Program-made: the position numbers and the translations under genes
The notes under the pieces: model-generated
Told to the model about the DNA's origin: nothing
The model's input: only the letters and a program-made list of their open reading frames with translations
The model's database searches: none
Origin: Pedobacter cryoconitis
GTDB lineage: Bacteria > Bacteroidota > Bacteroidia > Sphingobacteriales > Sphingobacteriaceae
DNA length: 64,000 nucleotides
Direction: 5' to 3'
Assembly: GCF_014200595.1 (NCBI RefSeq)
Contig: NZ_JACHCG010000001.1
Location: 1,984,001 to 2,048,000 of the forward strand
In this document: one piece after another, positions 18,689 through 26,212 of the stretch
Layout: every line of letters starts with the position of its first letter
Numbering within the stretch: position 1 is the first letter of the stretch

Positions 18689-18922
18689 ATGTGTATAACA
18701 TTCACTACTTGGATGATCCCGGTAAATCACACGAAGAAAAAAGTTCACAGTGATCAAGGTGACCTGGCTATTCAGGTCCCCAGGGATCGAGATGGTTCAT
18801 TCAACCCAATTATTGTTCCCAAACGACATAACATGATTGACGGGGTTGAAAAAGTAATCGTATCGCTGTATGCAAAAGCTATGAGTGTGTCTGATATTGA
18901 AAACATGATGCGCGATGTTTAG
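18689..18922 (+). pseudogene. IS256-family (mutator-type) transposase fragment
   Basis: From about 18737 the frame reads KKKVHSDQGDLAIQVPRDRDG then SFNPIIVPKRHNMIDGVEKV and IVSLYAKAMSVSDIENMMRDV. This is the conserved N-terminal block of IS256-type transposases (typical form: GxxxIxxPRDRxGxFxPxIVxKxQxxxxGxexkIisLYAkGMsxrdI). The catalytic DDE domain is entirely missing, so it is a dead fragment, truncated at both ends. It marks past transposition beside the tRNA-Ser-linked island. Confidence 0.85.
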
Positions 18923-19060
18923 TATACCTTATCGTTTGGATGGTTGTATATCAAATAGATATACGAAATTCGGTGAGTCGTGTCGATTTCCAAAACTACT
19001 CACCGAGTCGCTCACCTACAGGATGGGAAACGGTGCATATTTTGGATACCTCTGAAATGC

Positions 19061-19095
19061 AAAAAGCCTGCTATCGTATGATTTGCAGGCTTTTT
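19061..19095. terminator. Intrinsic terminator, probably the ancestral tRNA-Ser terminator
   Basis: Arms aaaaagcctgc and gcaggcttttt form an 11-bp stem. It stands 19 bp beyond the tRNA-Ser 3' fragment at 19114, in the position where the downstream terminator of the minus-strand tRNA gene would have been before an island separated them. That history is inference; the hairpin itself is clear. Confidence 0.75.
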
Positions 19096-19113
19096 GTTGG
19101 TTTTGAGACCTTA

Positions 19114-19132
19114 TTGGCGGAGAGTGGGGGAT
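19114..19132 (-). repeat. tRNA-Ser 3'-end fragment, candidate attachment-site repeat (distal)
   Basis: ttggcggagagtgggggat matches 26017-26035 at 19 of 19 positions and in the same orientation. In tRNA-Ser this covers the CCA end, discriminator, acceptor 3' strand and the start of the T arm. Here no tRNA follows: the next bases (cgaccaaaac) diverge. A stranded 3' fragment on the downstream side of a tRNA gene is the classic trace of integrase-mediated insertion at that tRNA. Confidence 0.75.
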
Positions 19133-19457
19133 CGACCAAAACCGATTTTAAATTTCTTTAGCCCGTATTTTATATCTTTTTTGTTCTTAGGGCACCTGAT
19201 TGGGCCACCAGCAAAACAACACAAAATTGCTATTCCTTGTATATTCCAAAATATGCAAATATTGGAATTAGGCAAATAGTACCATTTTTTAATATAATTT
19301 GTTTTATAGTTACATGTTTTGTAGTGAAGGTTGTAAAAAAGAAATAGGTGTATTTTGTATATGGACGCAACTGATCTATGATCCTGATTTAAGCATTAAC
19401 CCGGCGAATAAAGCGCTCAAAAGGAGAAATAAGAAAAGAAAAATCGGGACTTGGAGT

Positions 19458-20462
19458 TTATTGAATAGCTACAGCCGATTCCTCAGATAGGTCCTTGTAA
19501 TATTGTTCAATACTCCATTTGATACCCCATTGACTTACATATTCTTTAATAGGAGATAAACCTACTTTTGTACGTCTCTTATCTACATTTTCAGGATCTA
19601 CAAGTGGCTGAATATAGTACTTACCAGTTTTATTATTGCGCATAATCTGGCTTCCATAAATTTGCTTTTTCCCTTGTCGAAGAGAAACTCTATCTTCTAG
19701 TAATGCCAATCTTGACGATAGTGCCTTTCCCTGCTTGACAGCAGTTCTGAGCAGAGGTAAATATTTTAATTGTGTAGCTAGGTCAGAATGTTGAATAACG
19801 AGGAATAGCGCGTCACTACCTCGCTCACCTACCACATCTTTGCTCAACCATCCGTATTTATCAAGGATATATTTAATTTTTTTTATGTTCATAGAGTCGT
19901 TTTTCGCCATTTGCGCTAGATTTAAGCGCATTTGAGTCGAAGACCATCCGTATTTCTTTTCTATTTCAGCAAGTTGAAGTCTGGGAATCTGATCGTCTTG
20001 ATTTACTGTGTCTAAGATTGCAACTAATGATCTATTGAGATTTTTGAACTTTAGGCTTAGATACTTATCTTCTTTTCGCTGATTGATCTTCACATTGGTC
20101 AAAATCTTCTTCCATCTTTTATCCATTTTTAAACTGTAAAATGCAGTATCTGTAGATATCTCTGTATATCGACAATAATTGCCTTTTAAACTTCTTTCAA
20201 GCTGATAATAAGCAGAGTCAATTTCTCCACCTAGTGCCCAGGATTTTGCTGCACTATATCTATCGTTTACAAACCCTAAATTATGATTTGAGAGAAAAGC
20301 CTTTGTGTAAGATTCAGCTGATTTAATATATTCTTTTTTCTGGAAAAGCTGTTTTGCCGTATCGATATAAAGAGAATAATCTTTTGATATCTGAGCAAGG
20401 GAATTTGTTGTTAACAAAGTCCCTAAAGTAATAATCAAAATATAGATATTTAATCTTTTCAT
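19458..20462 (-). CDS. TPR/DUF6624-like secreted protein
   Basis: A 334-residue protein with signal peptide MKRLNIYILIITLGTLLTTN...LAQ. Residues about 30-115 form TPR-like helices (YIDTAKQLFQKKEYIKSAESYTKAF). Residues about 160-330 match the DUF6624 pattern: IEKKYGWSSTQMRLNLAQ, KYGWLSKDVVGERGSDALFL, VIQHSDLATQLKYLPLLRTA, ALLEDRVSLRQGKKQIYGSQ. The role of DUF6624 is unknown. It is the first gene inside the tRNA-Ser-linked island, 200 bp behind the SPASM maturase on the same strand, and could be a passenger or an accessory of the RiPP locus. Confidence 0.75.
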   Translation of the reverse strand: MKRLNIYILIITLGTLLTTNSLAQISKDYSLYIDTAKQLFQKKEYIKSAESYTKAFLSNHNLGFVNDRYSAAKSWALGGEIDSAYYQLERSLKGNYCRYTEISTDTAFYSLKMDKRWKKILTNVKINQRKEDKYLSLKFKNLNRSLVAILDTVNQDDQIPRLQLAEIEKKYGWSSTQMRLNLAQMAKNDSMNIKKIKYILDKYGWLSKDVVGERGSDALFLVIQHSDLATQLKYLPLLRTAVKQGKALSSRLALLEDRVSLRQGKKQIYGSQIMRNNKTGKYYIQPLVDPENVDKRRTKVGLSPIKEYVSQWGIKWSIEQYYKDLSEESAVAIQ

Positions 20463-20662
20463 CTTCCATTACACCAATTATTATAATCTATAATCGAATT
20501 TCTATTAACTGGATTTAGATATAAAGTTTCAAATCTATATAAATATTATTACAATAAATTCGATAAAACATGTTAATCAATTGATTTTTAGATATATGAA
20601 ATCTAAATAGATTTAGTTACCATCAAATTTTACAAAATAGAGTTATTATTTGAAACAAGTTA

Positions 20663-21703
20663 CTATTTCTCTTCCCATGTTTCTAAATATGGATTATAAT
20701 TGCATTTAGCTGGTTTTGATAGCACATCAATTGTTGATATAAATGCCCTGCAATCTGTACAGATATAGCGAAATTCACAATCCTTGCAGATATTTATTTG
20801 ATTCTTGTTAATCGACCAGACTTTTTTAAACTCTTTCATTCTTATAACCTCCTTTAAAGTCTGGAATTTTATATTTCCATATGAAAGGCTCATTGATGGA
20901 CAATTTTTGATGTTGCCAGATTTATCTATGGAAATTTTTCTATTTAAACAGCTATTAAATAGTTGTGCCTCGCTAAAAGATTCAATATTTAAAGTAAAAT
21001 AGCTTTTTGATATTACACCACAATGATACTCATCATTAATCTGATCTTCAGTAAAGAGTATATAAGTGCAAGGTAAGGACTCATTCTCTAAAACGCTGTT
21101 CTGTGGAGCAGAATGAAAAATAACCAAACTAAGTCTTAGGTTAGAACTGGCAAAAGATATATATTCTTGCTTTGTTGTAACTTTAATTGGATAAGGGATA
21201 ATGACCTCTAAGGATGTTATTGAACTCGATTCCGTAAACGCTAAAATTTCAGATACTTCATTTAATGTAGTTTCAGTAAAGAATCTAAGTTGCAAAGCCT
21301 TGCAACCCAAGTCTTCAAGTTGAATAAAGATGTCAGGGAAATTATGGTTAGAATCAATACCTACATCAATTATTGCATTTGTAATAATCGAAGGGCTTTC
21401 CCAATGGAGATCTAATTTAGGGAAGAGTCCCAGCTCTTCAAATTCGCAGAAGAAAATATACTCCTCAGAAGATAAAAAATGGAAATACTCCTCTAGAATT
21501 TCTTTATTTTCAGCACCATAAAAACTAAAAATATCATTAATCGATAAATCACTTTGCTCGGAAAGAATTTCATAGAGGTCATTGGTGATAAAATTATATC
21601 TTCCTCTTTGAATATCACATATTATAGATCGGGATGCTCCCTTGACAGGAATACAATTCGCATATAATTTAAAATGGCTCTTATCTAGAAGCTGGTTAGA
21701 CAT
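20663..21703 (-). CDS. Grasp-with-spasm system SPASM-domain peptide maturase
   Basis: A 346-residue protein whose C-terminal third is a SPASM domain: Cys in FNSCLNRKISID, Cys in NIKNCPSMS, then CKDCEFRYICTDC and a last Cys in AKCNYNP, which together ligate auxiliary Fe-S clusters. The N-terminal two thirds have a barrel-like beta/alpha pattern but no CxxxCxxC radical-SAM motif, a trait of the SPASM partner in grasp-with-spasm loci. It is translationally linked to the 69-residue gene before it (19-bp overlap). It probably recognises the precursor or assists the ATP-grasp enzyme. Family assignment is from known pattern; the chemistry is not established. Confidence 0.82.
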   Translation of the reverse strand: MSNQLLDKSHFKLYANCIPVKGASRSIICDIQRGRYNFITNDLYEILSEQSDLSINDIFSFYGAENKEILEEYFHFLSSEEYIFFCEFEELGLFPKLDLHWESPSIITNAIIDVGIDSNHNFPDIFIQLEDLGCKALQLRFFTETTLNEVSEILAFTESSSITSLEVIIPYPIKVTTKQEYISFASSNLRLSLVIFHSAPQNSVLENESLPCTYILFTEDQINDEYHCGVISKSYFTLNIESFSEAQLFNSCLNRKISIDKSGNIKNCPSMSLSYGNIKFQTLKEVIRMKEFKKVWSINKNQINICKDCEFRYICTDCRAFISTIDVLSKPAKCNYNPYLETWEEK

Positions 21704-21894
21704 TTCGATATGGGTTTATAATGTTGAATTACACAATACTGAGCAGTATTAAATTTTTCTACTGTCACAATTTTTAAAGAGGGTGCTGTTTCATCACTAT
21801 TTTTGTATTCAAGATTCTGGAATCCAACAGGGAGGTAAATGATAAGGTCTTGCTCTATATATTGTTTCAATTGTTCTAATCTGGATGGATTCAT
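21685..21894 (-). CDS. Small protein between the two grasp-with-spasm maturases
   Basis: A 69-residue protein, MNPSRLEQLKQYIEQDLIIY followed by LPVGFQNLEYKN and two cysteines (QYCVIQ, SKCLTSF). It begins one base after the ATP-grasp gene stop and overlaps the SPASM gene start by 19 bp, so it is wedged in a fully coupled operon, which supports it being real. I recognise no family. It has no signal peptide or membrane segment. Possibilities are a precursor-binding chaperone, a second precursor, or a split piece of the SPASM protein N-terminus; none is shown. Confidence 0.6.
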   Translation of the reverse strand: MNPSRLEQLKQYIEQDLIIYLPVGFQNLEYKNSDETAPSLKIVTVEKFNTAQYCVIQHYKPISKCLTSF

Positions 21895-21895
21895 T

Positions 21896-22867
21896 TTAAT
21901 TTGATAAGTAGTTAGCGATTTTTTTTTCTAAATAGTAGTTGCATGGGTAGGAGGTCATTCCAAATTGACCTATTGGATTAATCTCGAAAAATACATAATC
22001 ATTTTTTAAAGTTACTGCCATATCAATCGATCCAGTATTAAGGTTCAATTCCCGCATTAGCACCTTCAACATATCTTTAACACTAACCGGAAGATTATAT
22101 GGAACTGTTCTATTCGGTTTAACGTAATTATATTTTCTAAAATCTACGGATGTTTTTGTATCCTCTTGCGAAAATATCGCCATAGTGTAGAAGTCGCCAT
22201 CAATAAAGAAAATCCGAAGTTCATACTTCTTTTCAATTTTCTCTTGGAATAGTGAAACAGTAAATGTGTTATTCAAAATTTTTAAATTATCATCACTTAT
22301 TATATTTGTATAATAAGTGATGATACCTATTTCCAAATCGTGCGCCATTAGGCCATCTGATAATGGTTTACAAATTATGCTTTGATATTTAGATTTAAAA
22401 TTTAGTAATTCTTCCTTATTACTAGTGATTAAAGTATCTGGGATAGCAATACCAAGCCTTTGTGCCTTTTCAAGAACAATTAGTTTATTGATATCTGTCT
22501 GGAATATATTGCCTAGGTGTTTCTTCTGTCTAAATTCAAAATTGAAATATTCTTTTAATTTTCGCTGTTCTTGATCTAGATGTTTAACGAACTGTTTTTC
22601 AAAATCAAAATCTTCAAGATACTTAATAGCTGGAAAAGCAATGGAAATATTACCTCGTCTATGCCAGAATGAATGTATTTCCATAAGGTCTATTTTCTTA
22701 TTATCATATTCAAACCTAAGATGATTATTCTTAGAAAGCTGCACAGAATTTACATGCAATCTATTCTTATCATCAATTAAATGGACTTTTATTTTAAAAT
22801 GATGAAGCCAATCTATCACATTGTAAGTGGATTGATCCCCATCAGTAGATATTATAACTACGGTCAT
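21896..22867 (-). CDS. Grasp-with-spasm ATP-grasp peptide maturase (graspetide ligase)
   Basis: A 323-residue ATP-grasp enzyme of the microviridin MdnB/MdnC-like type that joins Asp/Glu side chains to Ser/Thr (ester) or Lys (amide) in a precursor. Visible are the N-terminal pre-grasp strand VVIISTDGDQST, SFWHRRG, a central lysine-bearing grasp strand SIICKPLSDG, the hinge VSLFQEKIEKKYELRIFFID, the substrate loop DFRKYNYVKPNRTVPYNLP (hallmark of grasp-with-spasm members) and the Mg-binding end YVFFEINPIGQFG. It follows the precursor gene by 71 bp, with a hairpin in between. Confidence 0.9.
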   Translation of the reverse strand: MTVVIISTDGDQSTYNVIDWLHHFKIKVHLIDDKNRLHVNSVQLSKNNHLRFEYDNKKIDLMEIHSFWHRRGNISIAFPAIKYLEDFDFEKQFVKHLDQEQRKLKEYFNFEFRQKKHLGNIFQTDINKLIVLEKAQRLGIAIPDTLITSNKEELLNFKSKYQSIICKPLSDGLMAHDLEIGIITYYTNIISDDNLKILNNTFTVSLFQEKIEKKYELRIFFIDGDFYTMAIFSQEDTKTSVDFRKYNYVKPNRTVPYNLPVSVKDMLKVLMRELNLNTGSIDMAVTLKNDYVFFEINPIGQFGMTSYPCNYYLEKKIANYLSN

Positions 22868-22891
22868 AAGTTGTACAGTTTAAATGTATAA

Positions 22892-22930
22892 AACCATATA
22901 ATATTACGATAATTGGAATATTATATGGTT
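22892..22930 (-). terminator. Hairpin between precursor and maturase genes (attenuator)
   Basis: Arms aaccatataatatt and aatattatatggtt are a perfect 14-bp inverted repeat around an 11-nt loop, directly after the precursor stop codon, and a T-rich run follows on the minus strand. In RiPP operons such hairpins let most transcripts stop after the precursor and a minority read into the enzymes. Confidence 0.7.
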
Positions 22931-22938
22931 AATCACAA

Positions 22939-23145
22939 TTACCCTTGATCTAATTCATAATCATTTACTGTTTCTGTATCTGAAAAATTGTCAGGTGTAG
23001 AAGCTCCGCCTTCATGGAAAGTCTCACCAACAAATATGGTTGGCTTAACTGTAGCATAGGGATTTGGGTTAGTTACAATACCACCCATATAGTTTATTGC
23101 GTTTTGTATGATCTCGATAAATTGAAGTTTTCTAAGTTTTTTCAT
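22939..23145 (-). CDS. Graspetide (grasp-with-spasm) precursor peptide
   Basis: A 68-residue peptide encoded first in the maturase operon. It has a basic helical leader (MKKLRKLQFIEIIQNAINYM), a GG at 21-22, a middle segment with NPNPYATVKP, a second GG at 46-47, and a C-terminal core from residue 48 dense in ring-forming residues: STPDNFSDTETVNDYELDQG (Thr/Ser donors 49, 50, 55, 57, 59; Asp/Glu acceptors 52, 56, 58, 62, 64, 66). No Cys is present. Position, size and core composition all fit a side-chain-cyclised peptide. The ring topology and mature ends are not deducible, and no exporter or protease gene adjoins. Confidence 0.8.
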   Translation of the reverse strand: MKKLRKLQFIEIIQNAINYMGGIVTNPNPYATVKPTIFVGETFHEGGASTPDNFSDTETVNDYELDQG

Positions 23146-23272
23146 GATTTCCAGATTTATACATAAATATACCTAATTGTATTACTCCTGTTCAATAGTC
23201 AGAAATATTGGGACTATTGTCCTTATTAGAATATTCTATTCTGTGTAAATTAGTTTACCAGATAGCGTATAT

Positions 23273-24523
23273 ATGATAATATCAGATGAATTTAAAAATG
23301 TGATTTTTGAAATTGAAAACTCTAATAATCAAAAGATTAAAAGAAATTCTGAAACTGAGGTATTTAGATTAAAACCCGATCCATTATTAACATCTAATCT
23401 ATCAGGAAATTATGGAGCACTTTTCGTTAGGTCTATGCTTCGTAAATTAAGTATTGATGAACATCATGTGTTTAAATGGAGGCCAGAGAATAAATTTAGA
23501 CAATATGAAATATTCAACTATTATATTCCTGGTTGTATGCCTCAGACTCTTAGTTTCTCTAAATTATTGAACCAATCTAAGGGAGTTCAGCAAATAAAAG
23601 AGTTATTTTCAGAAGGTTTTTTTCTCAAAGCAACTTTAGGAGATGCTTCCTTTTCTACAAATAGTTGGGATAAAACAGCAGAATTTGATCAAATATCAAA
23701 ACTCCATAACGTCAATAGCAATAATTATGAAAGCTATATGTTGCAAAAGAAATTGGATCTTAAATGTGAATTTAGAATACATACATTTTGTAAAGATGTT
23801 ATTCCCTGTTTAACTTATGTGGTACAGAGCCAGATACTGTCTAGCGATTATGCCGGTGTAGAGAAATTTTTAAATGAAATTCTGCAAAAATTACCCGATG
23901 GAATTTTACAAGGAACATTAATTGCTTGGGACATTGGGTTAACAAGTAATGACAAATATTTCGTTATCGAAGCAAACTTTACAGGATGCCATCCGGAGTA
24001 CCGTGCTGGATTCCAGACAACTGGTTATGTTGACGACAATCATTTTGGACCAATAGTTTGTGCTTGGCTAAATAATTATTTTAATGTAAAATACGGAATA
24101 TACGTAGATTCTGTAGAAAAGAGTTTATTAGAAAGTAATCCATTTTATCATTCATTTATATTTTACATGTCAATATTTAAAAATGCACATATTGATGTAA
24201 TTATGGATAAATTAAATGGGATTTCAGTTTCAGCAATTATTTATTTAGGTGATGATACAAATAAACTTATCATTAGATTGATTAAACATTTTTTGTTGGT
24301 TGATTATGCTGAAATGTATTATGTCATTGTAAAGAACGAGTGTCTTTTAAGAGTTAGAGAGCTGTTTTTACGAAATGATCTGATTAAAGTATGGTCTGAA
24401 CATGAGCTTTTTACTAAAAACCAACTTGAGCTGGTCGAACAATTGAGCTATGATAGGAGAAAACAGATTTGCCATTATCATGTAATCAGAAAATTAAACA
24501 ATAACCCTTACGTATTGATTTAA
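23273..24523 (+). CDS. Divergent ATP-grasp-like enzyme of the island
   Basis: A 416-residue protein. Residues about 90-260 show an ATP-grasp layout: FFLKATLGDASFSTNSW (lysine-bearing grasp strand and glycine loop), YMLQKKLDLKCEFRIHTF (hinge and ExR strand), and LIAWDIGLTSNDKYFVIEANFTG (D and ExN metal ligands). It differs in sequence from the canonical maturase across the 128-bp divergent gap. The C-terminal 150 residues are mixed alpha/beta with no match I know. It is followed after 47 bp by a GT2-like gene, so the two form a unit. It may modify the same precursor, or make a small amino-acid product; unresolved. Confidence 0.65.
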   Translation: MIISDEFKNVIFEIENSNNQKIKRNSETEVFRLKPDPLLTSNLSGNYGALFVRSMLRKLSIDEHHVFKWRPENKFRQYEIFNYYIPGCMPQTLSFSKLLNQSKGVQQIKELFSEGFFLKATLGDASFSTNSWDKTAEFDQISKLHNVNSNNYESYMLQKKLDLKCEFRIHTFCKDVIPCLTYVVQSQILSSDYAGVEKFLNEILQKLPDGILQGTLIAWDIGLTSNDKYFVIEANFTGCHPEYRAGFQTTGYVDDNHFGPIVCAWLNNYFNVKYGIYVDSVEKSLLESNPFYHSFIFYMSIFKNAHIDVIMDKLNGISVSAIIYLGDDTNKLIIRLIKHFLLVDYAEMYYVIVKNECLLRVRELFLRNDLIKVWSEHELFTKNQLELVEQLSYDRRKQICHYHVIRKLNNNPYVLI

Positions 24524-24570
24524 AGAGTTTTATGAAAGTAATCTCTACAAGTAAATAATAGAATATCATC

Positions 24571-25803
24571 ATGGGGTTAATAAACGATAATGACTATAGT
24601 GCTGTACTTTGGAATAAAAATGGCAAGCATAGACATTATTCTAAAAATATTCTAAGTTTTGAATTTGAGGAAGAGGATTATGATTATCTACTATTTTTGA
24701 AATTTGAAAATAGGCTGTTGGATTCAATTCTAAATATTGATGCTCTAATCATGTCACTAGAATTAATTTATAATCAAAATCCAACAACCTTTGTAATTCT
24801 TACACCTAGAAAAGTTCCACCACTTTATGCTGCAAGCGAGGATGAATTTGTATATTCTTTCAGCTGTAATTTTCAGTATTTCAAAAGACTGGCTAGCCTT
24901 TTCAATACCCCCTCTTATTTATTTACGAATATCTTGTTTGAATTGTTAGATCAAATATCAAAAGATAATTCTGAATTTACAGGAATACTAATAAAGCAAC
25001 TCCCTTTTGAAGGTGATAAAGTTATATCAGTAAATAGCTGTAATGTTGTTATTCCCCATAGAGGTGACAATGAATATTTACGAAATGCCCTATCTTTTTT
25101 AAATCATGTAGATGGAACAGAAATATATGTCGGTATTGACCAGGAGGTAACTGAAAACCTACTTCGACTCAAAAAGAATTATCCTAACGTTTCATTTTAT
25201 AGTTTCACACCTAATCCAGTTGGACCTTACGTGATTCGAAACAGATTGATTGACCTAAGCGATAACGAGCTCGTATTTTTCCAAGACTCTGATGATATTC
25301 CTTGTGCGGATCGTTTTGTGAGAATATCAGATTATATGAAAGAAAATGGCTGTCAATTATGTGGTTCCCATGAACTCAGACTTGATTATTACGATAGGAC
25401 AGCACGATCAATTAGATTTCCCATAAATGTAAGTAGAGCATTGGAAACAGGCCCTTGGCATTCTCTACTACACCCAGCTTCTGCAATAACAAGAAAAGCA
25501 TTCTACGATTGTGGGAAGTTATCAGAGGAAAGGACTTTTGGGAATGATACTAAATTTTTGCTAAGTAGCTTCTTTATTTTGAATAATATAAGAAATGTAG
25601 ATGAGTTCTTCTATATACGAAAAATACATCCGGGATCGCTTACAACATCTCCAGATACAATGATAGGGTCGAGTATTAGGAAAAAGTTAACTCGCACATG
25701 GAATTCTGATTTTGAGGAGGTACGAGAGAGGGGCATGAAACTGGAAAATTCAAGTTTAAAGTATGAAGGTTCAAAACTGATATTCGTAGTAAGGAAATTG
25801 TAA
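24571..25803 (+). CDS. GT2-like glycosyltransferase of the island
   Basis: A 410-residue protein. Residues about 165-390 carry a family-2 (GT-A) fold: VVIPHRGDNEYLRNALSFLNH (opening strand), GPYVIRNRLIDLSDNELVFF then QDSDDIPCADRF (DxD-type metal site), LLHPASAITRKAF, ERTFGNDTKFLLSSFF (acceptor-side ED-like motif) and RKIHPGSLTT. The first 160 residues (LSFEFEEEDYDYLLFLKFEN; TTFVILTPRKVPPLY) are an extra domain I do not recognise. It would transfer a sugar from a nucleotide donor. Its pairing with an ATP-grasp protein beside a graspetide locus suggests a glycosylated product (inference). Confidence 0.72.
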   Translation: MGLINDNDYSAVLWNKNGKHRHYSKNILSFEFEEEDYDYLLFLKFENRLLDSILNIDALIMSLELIYNQNPTTFVILTPRKVPPLYAASEDEFVYSFSCNFQYFKRLASLFNTPSYLFTNILFELLDQISKDNSEFTGILIKQLPFEGDKVISVNSCNVVIPHRGDNEYLRNALSFLNHVDGTEIYVGIDQEVTENLLRLKKNYPNVSFYSFTPNPVGPYVIRNRLIDLSDNELVFFQDSDDIPCADRFVRISDYMKENGCQLCGSHELRLDYYDRTARSIRFPINVSRALETGPWHSLLHPASAITRKAFYDCGKLSEERTFGNDTKFLLSSFFILNNIRNVDEFFYIRKIHPGSLTTSPDTMIGSSIRKKLTRTWNSDFEEVRERGMKLENSSLKYEGSKLIFVVRKL

Positions 25804-25839
25804 ATACCTGTTTACCTCTAATAAGGTCTTCTTTGAGAA

Positions 25840-25946
25840 TATCCTCCAATGTGGATTAGCTCGCTGCTCTCGCTGATCCCTTGTGGGGGGAGGCTTCAAC
25901 CAAAAATGCTTTTCGCTGCGCTCAATGGCAATTTTTTGTTTTTAAT
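25840..25946. repeat. Dispersed repeat, copy B, in tRNA-Ser 3' flank
   Basis: About 107 bp matching copy A at 15980 nearly throughout and copy C at 17021 in its first half. It contains a hairpin ccaaaaatgc / gcaattttttg. It lies between the last island gene and the tRNA terminator, at the tRNA-proximal edge of the island. Confidence 0.85.
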
Positions 25947-25980
25947 CCAGTCTTGCGCTTTCAGCGCAGACCTGGCTTTA

Positions 25981-26017
25981 AAACAAAAAATGCCACCCTG
26001 CGGGCAGCATTTTTGTT
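25981..26017 (-). terminator. Terminator-like hairpin after tRNA-Ser
   Basis: Arms aaacaaaaaatgc and gcatttttgtt enclose a G+C-rich loop and abut the CCA end of tRNA-Ser. It would terminate or process the minus-strand tRNA transcript. Confidence 0.6.
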
Positions 26018-26035
26018 TGGCGGAGAGTGGGGGAT
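26017..26035 (-). repeat. Candidate attachment-site repeat at tRNA-Ser 3' end (proximal)
   Basis: The 19 bp ttggcggagagtgggggat within and one base beyond the tRNA 3' end recurs identically at 19114-19132. The two copies are direct repeats that bracket about 6.9 kb of A+T-rich DNA. Confidence 0.75.
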
Positions 26036-26107
26036 TCGAACCCGCGGACCCTTTGACAAGTCAACAGTTTTCAAGACTGCCGCAATCGACCACTCTGCCA
26101 ACTCTCC
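26018..26107 (-). tRNA. tRNA-Ser (TGA anticodon)
   Basis: On the minus strand the 90-nt gene begins ggagagttggcagagtgg and ends with acceptor strand actctcc, discriminator G and an encoded CCA. The anticodon arm is gcagt-cttgaaa-actgt with anticodon TGA, and the long variable arm of a class II tRNA is present before the ggttcgaatcc T loop. All four arms pair. UCN serine codons are read. Its 3' end coincides with the boundary of the graspetide island. Confidence 0.95.
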
Positions 26108-26212
26108 GCGACAAAAGTACAAATAATGTTCATTTCTGCAAACAATGCCCTTGGTTAATTGTTTAACAACCTCATTATGAATTATAAAAAATGCAATTAA
26201 CCCTTCAAAAAC

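Noticed and set aside
19299..19490. 63-residue plus-strand ORF at the island edge (lysine/arginine-rich end)
   Set aside because: No family resemblance, overlaps the 3' end of the DUF6624-like gene antisense, and starts in non-coding-looking A+T-rich DNA.
20663..21703. SPASM protein as a radical-SAM enzyme
   Set aside because: No CxxxCxxC motif anywhere in the N-terminal two thirds, only SPASM cysteines.
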